Part shown: positions 16,332 to 23,654 of the stretch, one piece after another
Layout: every line of letters begins with the position of its first letter
Position numbering within the stretch: position 1 is the stretch's first letter
DNA from: Sulfurimonas sp.
GTDB lineage: Bacteria; Campylobacterota; Campylobacteria; Campylobacterales; Sulfurimonadaceae
NCBI GenBank assembly: GCA_027063215.1
Contig: JAMOSE010000195.1
Location: forward strand, 1 to 26,268
Direction of reading: 5' to 3'
Length of the DNA: 26,268 nt
The notes under the pieces: model-generated
Told to the model about the DNA's origin: nothing
Databases searched by the model: none
What the model saw: the letters and a program-made list of their open reading frames with translations, nothing else
Position numbers and translations under genes: made by a program

Positions 16332-17399
16332 ATACTCCAGATTTCCTGCTCGTGATTCTTTTTCATTGATGAGTTTTTCAATCTGTGCTTTGACTTTATC
16401 GTAGCGAAATTGCTCTTTAAAGCCTTGAATACGTCCACCTGCAGCATTTGGATGACCACCGCCACCAGCCCACTCTTTAGAGATTTGTGAAACACTTACC
16501 TGATTATTTGCTCGCAGACTCATAGTACCACGTGAACTTACATCAACAATAAAATCATACTCTGGATATTTTGTTAAAAATCCATTGCCGATGATAGAAG
16601 TATTTCCAACACCATAAGAGAGATATCCACGATATCCTTTGTAGTAGATTGTTTTTTCATCACGTGCACGTCCAAGAAGTTCTACAACATACTCTGTTGC
16701 AAGGTTGTCAAGTGTGTCATTTTTATCTTGTTTGAAAAAATCTTTTTTTAAGAAGTAGATTTTTTCGTCTAAAACTATCGGAGCATCTGGTTCATTGATA
16801 TATTTTGCAGCTTCATGTAAAAGAGAGAGTTTGTATTGAGAGTCTTCCTTTGGAAACATAATTCTGTTGAGTTCACGTGTTTCATTGACAAGACGCATAC
16901 AAACTTTACCATATTCAAAATTATCATGTTCTTCTTGTTTCCAAAGATCAACCGCATTAACAACATCTACATATTTTTGCATCCATGATGGTTCATCAAT
17001 TTCAAAATGTTCTTTTGTATAGTCATACATAATTTTTGTTGCACAACGTGTTGTGTCAAGATAGTACCATTCATATTTATTAGCACTATCCTCACCACTT
17101 CCATGATGATCTAAAAGTTGCACTTGTGTATCAAAACCATTTTCATTAAGTTTTTTTACTTCATGTGTCAGCCATTTTGATTCATCGGCTGTTAGGTTTA
17201 GATCTGTTATTAAAATCAGTGTTGCTTCATTTTTATCCTGCTTAATCTTTTCAAGGATAAGATCAAGCTTTTGTTTCACTTCCGCACCATAGTTTGCATT
17301 ATAATTAAATTTTTTATAGGGAGTGTACATCATAACAAGTTGGCAACTATAGCCGTCTAAATCTATATGAGAGAGGTGGTGGATTGTTCTGTTTTTCAT
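16311..17399 (-). CDS. DHH/DHHA1 family phosphoesterase
   Basis: DHH phosphoesterases are Mn-dependent enzymes that hydrolyse short oligonucleotides, cyclic dinucleotide products or phosphoadenosine phosphate. The 362-residue protein has motif I as HIDLDG (11-16), D66 in LILITDLNL, the DHH motif LLDHHG (96-100) and D151 in NAVDLWK. The C-terminal DHHA1 domain has the substrate loop GGGGHPNAAGGR (312-323). All expected metal ligands are present, so it should be active. The tail from about 340 is highly charged. It is the last gene of the minus-strand Rrf2-flhA-DHH operon, 11 bases after flhA. The substrate cannot be assigned; NrnA-like nano-RNase activity is the usual guess. Confidence 0.88.
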   Translation of the reverse strand: MKNRTIHHLSHIDLDGYSCQLVMMYTPYKKFNYNANYGAEVKQKLDLILEKIKQDKNEATLILITDLNLTADESKWLTHEVKKLNENGFDTQVQLLDHHGSGEDSANKYEWYYLDTTRCATKIMYDYTKEHFEIDEPSWMQKYVDVVNAVDLWKQEEHDNFEYGKVCMRLVNETRELNRIMFPKEDSQYKLSLLHEAAKYINEPDAPIVLDEKIYFLKKDFFKQDKNDTLDNLATEYVVELLGRARDEKTIYYKGYRGYLSYGVGNTSIIGNGFLTKYPEYDFIVDVSSRGTMSLRANNQVSVSQISKEWAGGGGHPNAAGGRIQGFKEQFRYDKVKAQIEKLINEKESRAGNLEYKKEEEQ

Positions 17400-17410
17400 T
17401 TATTACCTTT

Positions 17411-19597
17411 TTATTCTTCTGGAGTTGTGATTGAGATAGATCCGAGTACTTCAAATGTAGCACTTGCATCTATCTCTGCATGAGAGAGTGTTACTACATC
17501 GAGTGAGAATCGTTCAAATATCTCTGCAATACCACGTCGTATCTGTGGATCTACAATAATGATAACAGGAGATATTCCTTTTTGAAGGAGTTCTGCTGCT
17601 TTTGCACTGGTTGCTTGGATGAGCGCATTGATTTCTCCGACATTGAGCATAAGATTTCTTACGCCGTCTTGTTCCTGAGATTTTTGTAAGAGAAGTTGTT
17701 CTGTATTTGTATCAAATGTGAGTAGGCGAATAACTCCATCATCGCTTGTGTACATTTGTGTAATAACACGAGAAAGTTTTGCACGTACTTGCTCACTTAT
17801 AAGTTCAACATTTTTTGTATATTCTGCTATGTCGGCAATTGTTTCTAAGATAGTAAGCATATCTTTAAGCGGTATTTTTTCATGTAAAAGAGACTTTAAT
17901 ACCCTTTGAATAAGACCAATAGAAGCAACTTTGAGAACATCATCAATAATTACAGGATATGTTTCTTTGATTTTATCGATCAGTGATTGTACCTCTTGAC
18001 GCGTAAGGAGTTCTTCTGCATTACGCTTGATAAGTTCACTCATATGTGTTGATATTACAGTGGCTGGATCAACAACAGTATATCCGTTAATAATAGCATC
18101 TTCTTTTTGATCCGGTGTAATCCAAATAGCATCTAGTCCAAAAGCAGGCTCTTTTGTAGGCTCACCTTCAATTTCACCCGTTGCCATACCGCTGTCCATT
18201 GCCAAAAATTTATCTGGCATAATTTCACCTTCACCAATAGCGATCCCCTTTAGAAGAACTTGATACTGATTTGGTTTTAAGTGAAGATTATCCCGAATAC
18301 GAACTTGTGGCATTAAAAAACCATAATCTGAGGCAATTTTTCTTCGCATTGATCGGATGCGCTCAAGGAGATCTCCTCCCTGTGAAGCATCTGCAAGCTT
18401 AATGAGTTGATAACCAAGGGTAAGTTCTAGCATCTCTACTTTTAAGATATCTTCTAAAGCAGCTTCTTCTTCTTTTGCGATCTCTTCATTGGATTTTTTC
18501 GGTTTTTTCGCACTTTCTTGTTCTTGTATATCTTGTACCGCTTTTTTTGCACCTATAAGGTTATCAACATCAAGGATTGAGAGTTCTCCCTTCTCATATT
18601 TGTAGATTGACCAACCGAGAATTCCAAAAAGGAGGCCGACAAACATCATTGAAGCAGTAGGAAGACCAGGAACCAGACCAAAAAGTACCATGATAAATCC
18701 GACAATCATCATAGTTTTTGCATTTCCAATCATCTGGTTGATTGTGCCTTCTGCAAAATTATCACCATCACTTGAACTTCTGGTGATCATAATACCTGTT
18801 GCAGTAGAGATAATAAGTGCAGGAATCTGACTTACAAGTCCATCCCCGATTGTCAGGAGCGTAAAAGTTGCTGCACTGTCAGAAACACTCATATCATATT
18901 GAAATACACCGATTAAAAATCCACCAATAATATTGATAAGCGTAATGACAATACCTGCAACAGCATCCCCTTTTACAAATTTGGAAGAACCATCCATAGC
19001 TCCATAAAAGTTTGCATCCTGTAAGATTTCTGCACGTCTTGCTTTTGCTTGTGCATCATCAATAAGTCCGGCATTAAGATCGGCATCAACCGCCATCTGC
19101 TTACCAGGCATTGAATCAAGTACAAATCTTGCAGCAACTTCAGCAACCCTTGTAGAACCTTTGGTGATAACCATAAAGTTGATTAAAACTAAAATCGAGA
19201 AGACAATAATACCAATAACAAAGTTACCACCGACAACAAAGTCTCCAAAACTGGTAATAATATCACTAACTGCCTCGGGTCCTTCATGCCCTTTACTTAA
19301 GATCATCCTCGTTGTAGCAATATTCAAGGAGAGCCGGTAAAGTGTTAAGATCAGTATCAAAGTAGGAAATGTTGTCAGATCTGTCGGTTTTGGTACATAG
19401 AGTGAAATAAGCAGTATTAAAACTGCGATGGCAATGGAGACAGTTAAAAGTACATCTAAAACAGAAGATGGCAGTGGAACAATGATAATGGCTAAAATCG
19501 CCATTACAAAGAGAACAACACTAAGATCACGTTGTCCTATAAGAAAGTTTAGTCCAGTACCAATCTGCTGTTTTGTAGTAAGTTTTCTTTTTGCCAA
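17411..19597 (-). CDS. flhA: Flagellar type III export gate protein FlhA
   Basis: FlhA is the large export-gate protein of the flagellar type III secretion system. In Campylobacterota it is also needed for transcription of later flagellar genes. The 728-residue product has about eight membrane helices in residues 25-335, then a cytoplasmic domain (about 340-728). The conserved loop between helices 4 and 5 (about 147-211) carries VAEVAARFVLDSMPGKQMAVD, the FHIPEP-family signature. The start is a TTG at 19597 with a weak ribosome site. I keep it because the MAKRK opening resembles other Campylobacterota FlhA. It is a lone flagellar gene here, between an Rrf2 regulator and a DHH enzyme. Confidence 0.96.
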   Translation of the reverse strand: MAKRKLTTKQQIGTGLNFLIGQRDLSVVLFVMAILAIIIVPLPSSVLDVLLTVSIAIAVLILLISLYVPKPTDLTTFPTLILILTLYRLSLNIATTRMILSKGHEGPEAVSDIITSFGDFVVGGNFVIGIIVFSILVLINFMVITKGSTRVAEVAARFVLDSMPGKQMAVDADLNAGLIDDAQAKARRAEILQDANFYGAMDGSSKFVKGDAVAGIVITLINIIGGFLIGVFQYDMSVSDSAATFTLLTIGDGLVSQIPALIISTATGIMITRSSSDGDNFAEGTINQMIGNAKTMMIVGFIMVLFGLVPGLPTASMMFVGLLFGILGWSIYKYEKGELSILDVDNLIGAKKAVQDIQEQESAKKPKKSNEEIAKEEEAALEDILKVEMLELTLGYQLIKLADASQGGDLLERIRSMRRKIASDYGFLMPQVRIRDNLHLKPNQYQVLLKGIAIGEGEIMPDKFLAMDSGMATGEIEGEPTKEPAFGLDAIWITPDQKEDAIINGYTVVDPATVISTHMSELIKRNAEELLTRQEVQSLIDKIKETYPVIIDDVLKVASIGLIQRVLKSLLHEKIPLKDMLTILETIADIAEYTKNVELISEQVRAKLSRVITQMYTSDDGVIRLLTFDTNTEQLLLQKSQEQDGVRNLMLNVGEINALIQATSAKAAELLQKGISPVIIIVDPQIRRGIAEIFERFSLDVVTLSHAEIDASATFEVLGSISITTPEE

Positions 19598-19620
19598 ATT
19601 ATTTGTTTACCACGTCTTAC

Positions 19621-20025
19621 TTAATCTTCCAAAATATCAGCTAAGCTCAGTTCTGCTAAAAAAAAATCAATTTTACCTTGCAGTTTATGTAGAAAAGGCC
19701 AAATTGAACAGATCTGTGCTTTGTTAGAAGGGCAGTCATGCATAGAGGGCGAGCACTCAAAGACAGCAGGTGCTTTTCCTTCTACGCTTGTCATAACATC
19801 GAGCATATTGATAGTTTCTGGTGCTTTATTAAGTACAAAGCCTCCATGCACACCTTTATAGGATTTGAGAATATCTGCTTTTGCAAGTGATTGTAAAATT
19901 TTTGCTAAAAAACTTTTAGAGATAAAAAGTTCGTTGGAGAGTGTTTCACTATCCAATGGATCTTTGGCTTTTGATAAAACTATAAGAGAAAGTATTGCAT
20001 ATTCACTGGCACGGGTTATTAACAT
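19621..20025 (-). CDS. Rrf2-family transcriptional regulator with three cysteines
   Basis: Rrf2 proteins (IscR, NsrR, RsrR and others) are dimeric winged-helix regulators, many of which sense iron-sulfur status or nitric oxide. This 134-residue protein has the N-terminal helix-turn-helix (about 25-50, with SKSFLAKILQSLAKA) and the wing (YKGVHGGFVL, 56-65). C91, C98 and C106 match the place where Rrf2 proteins bind a [2Fe-2S] or [4Fe-4S] cluster. The spacing C-x6-C-x7-C is a little wider than IscR. It precedes flhA by 23 bases on the same strand, and C. jejuni has, as I recall, the same rpsO / Rrf2 / flhA order. Its targets are unknown. Confidence 0.92.
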   Translation of the reverse strand: MLITRASEYAILSLIVLSKAKDPLDSETLSNELFISKSFLAKILQSLAKADILKSYKGVHGGFVLNKAPETINMLDVMTSVEGKAPAVFECSPSMHDCPSNKAQICSIWPFLHKLQGKIDFFLAELSLADILED

Positions 20026-20059
20026 ATTTAAAAATCTTTACGTAATTATTTTTCTTCTT

Positions 20060-20065
20060 ATTATA
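20060..20065 (-). promoter_or_regulatory. -10 box of the Rrf2-flhA operon
   Basis: Read on the minus strand this is TATAAT, about 35 bases before the regulator's ATG, giving a start near 20053. No -35 box is evident. It is divergent from the rpsO promoter about 50 bases away. Confidence 0.5.
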
Positions 20066-20114
20066 GCTAAAAAAGTTAAAACTATCTATAAATAATTTTA
20101 AAGAATATTTCTGC

Positions 20115-20120
20115 TATAAT
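20115..20120 (+). promoter_or_regulatory. Extended -10 promoter of rpsO
   Basis: The sequence TGC-TATAAT (20112-20120) is a full extended -10 element. Transcription should start near 20127, with a leader of about 55 bases. Because the box lies upstream of the likely transcript, an ATG-like reading that would begin at 20120 cannot be the rpsO start. Confidence 0.7.
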
Positions 20121-20130
20121 TGCGCTTCAA

Positions 20131-20156
20131 CTTCCTTTGCATTTGTGTAAGAGAAG
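20131..20156 (+). promoter_or_regulatory. Candidate S15 autoregulatory leader hairpin
   Basis: In the rpsO leader, CTTC (20131-20134) pairs with GAAG (20153-20156), followed by CTT/AAG and GCA/TGT (one G-U) pairs, with two single-base bulges and a TTTG loop. It lies 16 bases before the ribosome site AGGAGG at 20172-20177. S15 represses its own translation through leader structures in several bacteria, but the structures are not conserved in sequence, so this rests on position and pairing only. Confidence 0.3.
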
Positions 20157-20182
20157 AAAATTATACCATTCAGGAGGCTATT

Positions 20183-20458
20183 ATGGCTTTAGATTCGGCG
20201 AAAAAACAAGAGATTATCGCAAAATACGGACGTAATGAGAATGACACTGGTTCTAGTGAAGTTCAAATTGCACTTTTAACAGAGAGAATTAAAGAGTTAA
20301 CAGAACACTTAAAAGTTTTCAAAAAAGATCACGCTTCACGTCTTGGACTTCTTAAATTAGTTGGACAACGTCGTCGTTTAATGAAATACTTCAAAAGAAC
20401 GAATAAAGAGGCTTATGCTAAACTTATCGAAGATTTAGGTATCCGCGACAACATCTAA
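20183..20458 (+). CDS. rpsO: 30S ribosomal protein S15
   Basis: S15 binds 16S rRNA early in assembly of the small subunit platform. The 91-residue protein MALDSAKKQEIIAKYGRNEN... has the family hallmarks GSSEVQIALLTERI (about 23-36), the HLKVFKKDHASRLGLLKLVG region and RRRLMKYF. Start 20183 is chosen because a perfect AGGAGG lies at 20172-20177 and because the upstream in-frame start overlaps the -10 box. It is a single-gene transcript, divergent from the Rrf2 operon and followed by several hairpins. Confidence 0.97.
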   Translation: MALDSAKKQEIIAKYGRNENDTGSSEVQIALLTERIKELTEHLKVFKKDHASRLGLLKLVGQRRRLMKYFKRTNKEAYAKLIEDLGIRDNI

Positions 20459-20477
20459 TAAACTTTTAGAAGTTTAT
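20458..20477 (+). other. Perfect hairpin overlapping the rpsO stop codon
   Basis: ATAAACTT (20458-20465) and AAGTTTAT (20470-20477) form an uninterrupted 8-bp stem with a TTAG loop. No T run follows directly, so it is not a terminator by itself. It could be a 3' processing or stability element, or the first of stacked terminator structures. Confidence 0.45.
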
Positions 20478-20483
20478 GTTTTT

Positions 20484-20520
20484 AAGGGAGTGGAGTTTTT
20501 TAACTTCTCTCCCTTTTTTT
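20484..20520 (+). terminator. Rho-independent terminator of rpsO
   Basis: AAGGGAGTGGAGTT (20484-20497) pairs with AACTTCTCTCCCTT (20502-20515), a 14-bp stem with one mismatch and one G-U pair around a short T loop, followed by a T run to 20520. It is the strongest terminator in the window. Confidence 0.88.
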
Positions 20521-20542
20521 ATGCCAAAAATTTGGCATTTTT
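20521..20542 (+). terminator. Second hairpin after rpsO
   Basis: ATGCCAAA (20521-20528) and TTTGGCAT (20531-20538) are a perfect inverted repeat, and TTTTT runs over 20538-20542, reaching the kdsB stop codon. It would act in the plus direction as a back-up to the stronger stem before it and guard kdsB from antisense transcription. It has no T run on the minus side. Confidence 0.5.
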
Positions 20543-21257
20543 ATAAAAAGATCTCAATAGCTCTTGTTAAATCCTCTTTTGTATCTATTCCAAACCCTGT
20601 ACTTGCCACTTTTACCATTGCAATCTTTTTTTGATGATAAATAGCACGAAGTTGTTCTAGTTTTTCAATATCTTCAATTGGAGCATCAGGAAGTGCACAA
20701 AACTCTTTTAAACTTTTTTTTGAAAATCCATAGATGCCAATATGTCCAAAATAGACTGCTTCTCCGCTTTGATTGTGTGGAATTTTAGCCCGAGAAAAAT
20801 AGATGGCATTGCCGTGTGCATCCAAAACTACTTTTACAAGATTTGGATCTTGTGCTGCATCTGCATTGATGGAGTTATAGCAACTTCCCATAATAAACGC
20901 AGCTTGTTGCTCTTGTAAGGTATGTAGTTTTGTCATTAAAGACTCTACAACATCAGGTTCAATAAAAGGCTCATCTGCCTGAACATTGATAATAAGTTCA
21001 TTATCATCAAGGCCTAAAATTGTAGCACATTCATGGATTCTGTCTGTTCCGCTTTTATGAGTAGTTGAAGTCAGCATTGCTTTAACTCCATGCTCTTTAC
21101 AGATCTCTATGATCTTTTCATCATCAGCAGCAACAACTACATCATCTAAATGTGCAACACGTTTTGCAGTACGAACAACCATAGGCAGACCACCAATGTC
21201 TGCTAAAACTTTTTGAGGAAAACGAGATGATGCCAAACGGGCAGGAATAATTATCAT
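20541..21257 (-). CDS. kdsB: 3-deoxy-manno-octulosonate cytidylyltransferase KdsB
   Basis: KdsB makes CMP-Kdo from CTP and Kdo for the lipopolysaccharide inner core, so the organism has LPS. The 238-residue length is typical. Motifs are the nucleotide-binding IIPARLASSRFPQKVLADI (3-21), HKSGTDRIHECA near 67-78 and NVQADEPFIE (91-100). SGEAVYFGHIGIYGF near 160-174 is the Kdo-contact region. It is a single minus-strand gene, divergent from the methyltransferase operon, with a predicted -10 at 21299-21304 on its own strand. Confidence 0.97.
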   Translation of the reverse strand: MIIIPARLASSRFPQKVLADIGGLPMVVRTAKRVAHLDDVVVAADDEKIIEICKEHGVKAMLTSTTHKSGTDRIHECATILGLDDNELIINVQADEPFIEPDVVESLMTKLHTLQEQQAAFIMGSCYNSINADAAQDPNLVKVVLDAHGNAIYFSRAKIPHNQSGEAVYFGHIGIYGFSKKSLKEFCALPDAPIEDIEKLEQLRAIYHQKKIAMVKVASTGFGIDTKEDLTRAIEIFL

Positions 21258-21286
21258 TTTTTAATAACCTTTTTAATCGCTTTGAG

Positions 21287-21304
21287 TATAATTACACAAT
21301 TATA
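21287..21304. promoter_or_regulatory. Symmetrical divergent promoter between kdsB and the methyltransferase operon
   Basis: TATAATT (21287-21293), ACAC, AATTATA (21298-21304) is a perfect inverted repeat. The left arm is a consensus -10 for rightward transcription (start near 21299). The right arm is a consensus -10 for leftward transcription toward kdsB (start near 21292). Each predicted start falls in or beside the other's -10, so polymerase probably cannot occupy both. Leaders would be about 25 and 35 bases. Confidence 0.55.
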
Positions 21305-21323
21305 TCAAAGGCTTTATCAAACT

Positions 21324-22019
21324 ATGCTTCTTTATCAGCCCCAATCAGGTTACTGTTATAATAGTGACTCTATCTTTTTATATGATTTTATCAATAATTT
21401 TCAACCAAAAGGCAAGGTCCTTGATGTTGGTGCAGGCTGTGGTATTGTCGGTCTTTTAGTGGCTAGAGACAATCCAAAAGTGGAACTTGAAGCTGTTGAA
21501 AAACAGGAACTCTTAGCAGATTATGCTTACAAAAATGCAAAAGCAAATAGTATGGAGTATAAACTTCACAGAAATGATTTTTTAGATCTGCAAACAGATT
21601 ATAAATATGACTATATCATTTCAAATCCTCCATTTTATCCCGATGGTGTTCAAAAATCAAAAGATGAAATGCTTACATATGCAAGATATAATTCAAGTCT
21701 GCCAATGGATAATTTTTTTAAAAAAGTTTCCCAACTTTTAAAACCACATTCTCATTTTATTTTTTGTTATGATGCTACACAACTTGGTCTTGTATCTGTA
21801 GCACTTGAGCGTGTGAAGATGCGTATAGTTGATGTTCGGTTTGTTCATCCAAAAGTAGATAGAAGTGCCTCTTTGGTTATGATACATGCTCGTAATGGTT
21901 CTAAAGCAATGGCAAAAATTTGGCCTCCATTGATCCATTTTGATGCAAAAGAGTTAACAAAAGAGGCTCAAGAGATCTATGAAAAAGCAAAAACAGAGAG
22001 TAAAAAATGTCAATTATAA
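21324..22019 (+). CDS. TrmN6/YfiC-like N6-adenine tRNA methyltransferase
   Basis: The best-known relatives (E. coli TrmN6, formerly YfiC) methylate A37 of tRNA1(Val) using S-adenosylmethionine. From this start the protein has 231 residues, with SAM motif I VLDVGAGCGIVG (32-43), acidic E57 or E59 ending the second strand, and the catalytic NPPFY (101-105), typical of N6-adenine and N5-glutamine methyltransferases. A TTG at 21282 would add 14 residues, but a consensus TATAAT lies inside that stretch, so I chose ATG at 21324 with AAAGG at 21307-21311. It heads a tightly packed seven-gene operon and overlaps the next gene by 13 bases. The tRNA target is inferred. Confidence 0.87.
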   Translation: MLLYQPQSGYCYNSDSIFLYDFINNFQPKGKVLDVGAGCGIVGLLVARDNPKVELEAVEKQELLADYAYKNAKANSMEYKLHRNDFLDLQTDYKYDYIISNPPFYPDGVQKSKDEMLTYARYNSSLPMDNFFKKVSQLLKPHSHFIFCYDATQLGLVSVALERVKMRIVDVRFVHPKVDRSASLVMIHARNGSKAMAKIWPPLIHFDAKELTKEAQEIYEKAKTESKKCQL

Positions 22020-22384
22020 AAAAAGAAGGTTATCCTTATGCATTTAACACTGATGCGTGTTCAACGTGTCAAGGACGCTGTTGTACAGGAGAGAGTGGCT
22101 ATATTTATGTTACAAAAAATGAGATATTTGCAATTGCAAAACTTTTAGATATGGATGTTAATGAATTTGGAGTAAAATATCTTTTTAAAAACGGATATAA
22201 ATATTCACTCAAAGAAAACAAAATCGAAGACTCTTATGAGTGTGTCTTTTATGACAGAGAGTCCAATGGATGTAAAATATATATGGCACGACCAAATCAG
22301 TGTAAAACATTCCCTTTTTGGGACTATTTTAAAACACATGTAGATGAACTCAAAGAAGAGTGCCCTGGGATTATTGATGTTTAA
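22007..22384 (+). CDS. YkgJ-family cysteine-cluster protein
   Basis: Proteins of this family (YkgJ/UPF0153) carry a conserved cysteine set thought to bind zinc or an iron-sulfur cluster, with no settled function. The 125-residue product has C18, C21, C25 and C26 (C-x2-C-x3-CC) and then C79, C89, C99 and C119, the family spacing. RPNQCKTFPFW at 95-105 is the typical motif around the C99 position. It overlaps the methyltransferase gene by 13 bases. The next gene starts 7 bases before its stop codon ends. Confidence 0.86.
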   Translation: MSIIKKEGYPYAFNTDACSTCQGRCCTGESGYIYVTKNEIFAIAKLLDMDVNEFGVKYLFKNGYKYSLKENKIEDSYECVFYDRESNGCKIYMARPNQCKTFPFWDYFKTHVDELKEECPGIIDV

Positions 22385-23654
22385 AATTATTCTTTTTTCA
22401 TTTTTTCTTTTTTTGAGTGCATGTTCTCAAAAATCTCCGACACCTATGAAAGCAAGTCAAAAAGCTTTTGATGCTGAAGATACTTATATTATTTTTGCAT
22501 TGCGTGCGGAGCAGGTTGGTGACTTTAAAAGTGCTGCTAAACTTTTTAAAAAGCTTTATACGAAATCATCAAAAAAAGAGTATATATATAGATACCTTAA
22601 AGATAAGATTATTTTAAAAGAGTATCAGGATGTTATTACTACAGTGGATAATATAAGCAAAGGTTCTTTATCTGATCCTAAACTTGTGCGGTTGAAAATA
22701 ATTGCACTTATTGAGTCCAATCAACTCAATGAAGCAAAAAAAATAGCAGTAAAGCTTGCAAAAAATACAAATGCAGTAGAAGATTATCTTCTTGTCAGTG
22801 ATGTTTATACTAAAAGCAAAGAGTATGATATAGCATTAAAATATCTTGAAGGAGCATATGTTAAAGATTATAATGAAAAGCTGCTTGATAAGATGGCTAT
22901 TCTTCTTTATGTAAATCTAAATAGAAAAAAAGATGCTATTGCAGATTTAGAGTCTCATATACGCATTCATGGGTGTTCTAAGCTTATTTGTAACAGACTT
23001 GTAAGTTTATATAGTTATGAAAACAATATTGACGGACTCCTTTGGGTGTATAAACGACTCTATGCAAAAGAAAAGAATGAAGATATTGCACAGAAAATAA
23101 TTCAGATTTACTCGTATAAAAGAGAGTATGTTAAGTTAATGGATTTTTTAGAAGAGAATCATATTGATGATGAACTTTTACTGCAACTTTATCTTTCTGG
23201 AAAAAATTATAAAAAGGCGAGTCAGCTTGCTTTGAAGCTTTTTAATGAGAATGGAGATTATGGTTATTTAGGACAGAGTGCTATTTATAAGTATGAAAGT
23301 TATAAAGGAGATATTTCAAAACAAGAGCTTCAATCTATTATTGAAGATCTTCAAAGAGTAGTTCAATATGACAAAAATACACTTTTTATGAATTATCTTG
23401 GATATATTTTGATAGATCATGAGATTGATGTAAAAAAAGGTTTAAAATATATACAAGAAGTTCTTAAAAAAGAACCAGATTCAGCATATTATTTAGATTC
23501 ACTTGCATGGGGTTACTATAAACTAGGAGAGTGTTACAAAGCAAAAAAAATTATTGCAAAAGTTATGAAATTAGAGGGTGGTAATGAGCCGGAAGTAGTG
23601 GAACATTTTCATGTGATAAACAAATGTATAAAAAAACCAAAAGGTAAAAAATGA
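22377..23654 (+). CDS. TPR-repeat lipoprotein
   Basis: An upstream ATG at 22344 would add 11 residues ahead of the signal. I chose 22377 because it gives a clean lipoprotein signal (MFKIILFSFFLFLSAC, C16) with GGGA at 22367-22370. The 425-residue product would be lipidated at C16 and face the periplasm. The rest is helical, with tetratricopeptide-like pairs, for example AEQVGDFKSAAKLFKKLYTK and an end segment YYLDSLAWGYYKLGECYKAKK. Repeats appear from about 30 to 415. TPR lipoproteins often act as assembly scaffolds in the envelope. The partner is unknown. Its stop overlaps the trpC ATG (ATGA). Confidence 0.85.
   Translation: MFKIILFSFFLFLSACSQKSPTPMKASQKAFDAEDTYIIFALRAEQVGDFKSAAKLFKKLYTKSSKKEYIYRYLKDKIILKEYQDVITTVDNISKGSLSDPKLVRLKIIALIESNQLNEAKKIAVKLAKNTNAVEDYLLVSDVYTKSKEYDIALKYLEGAYVKDYNEKLLDKMAILLYVNLNRKKDAIADLESHIRIHGCSKLICNRLVSLYSYENNIDGLLWVYKRLYAKEKNEDIAQKIIQIYSYKREYVKLMDFLEENHIDDELLLQLYLSGKNYKKASQLALKLFNENGDYGYLGQSAIYKYESYKGDISKQELQSIIEDLQRVVQYDKNTLFMNYLGYILIDHEIDVKKGLKYIQEVLKKEPDSAYYLDSLAWGYYKLGECYKAKKIIAKVMKLEGGNEPEVVEHFHVINKCIKKPKGKK

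Noticed and set aside
16208..16495. 95-codon minus-strand frame across the amidase/DHH junction
   Set aside because: It overlaps both the amidase end and the DHH end out of frame, and crosses the terminator.
20120..20182. Upstream in-frame start for rpsO
   Set aside because: It coincides with the -10 box and adds residues not found in S15; AGGAGG at 20172-20177 marks 20183.
21282..21323. TTG start for the methyltransferase
   Set aside because: A consensus TATAAT lies inside the 14 extra codons, so they are probably not transcribed.
22344..22376. Upstream start for the TPR lipoprotein
   Set aside because: It would put 11 polar residues before the signal peptide, and the lipobox is normally placed from 22377.
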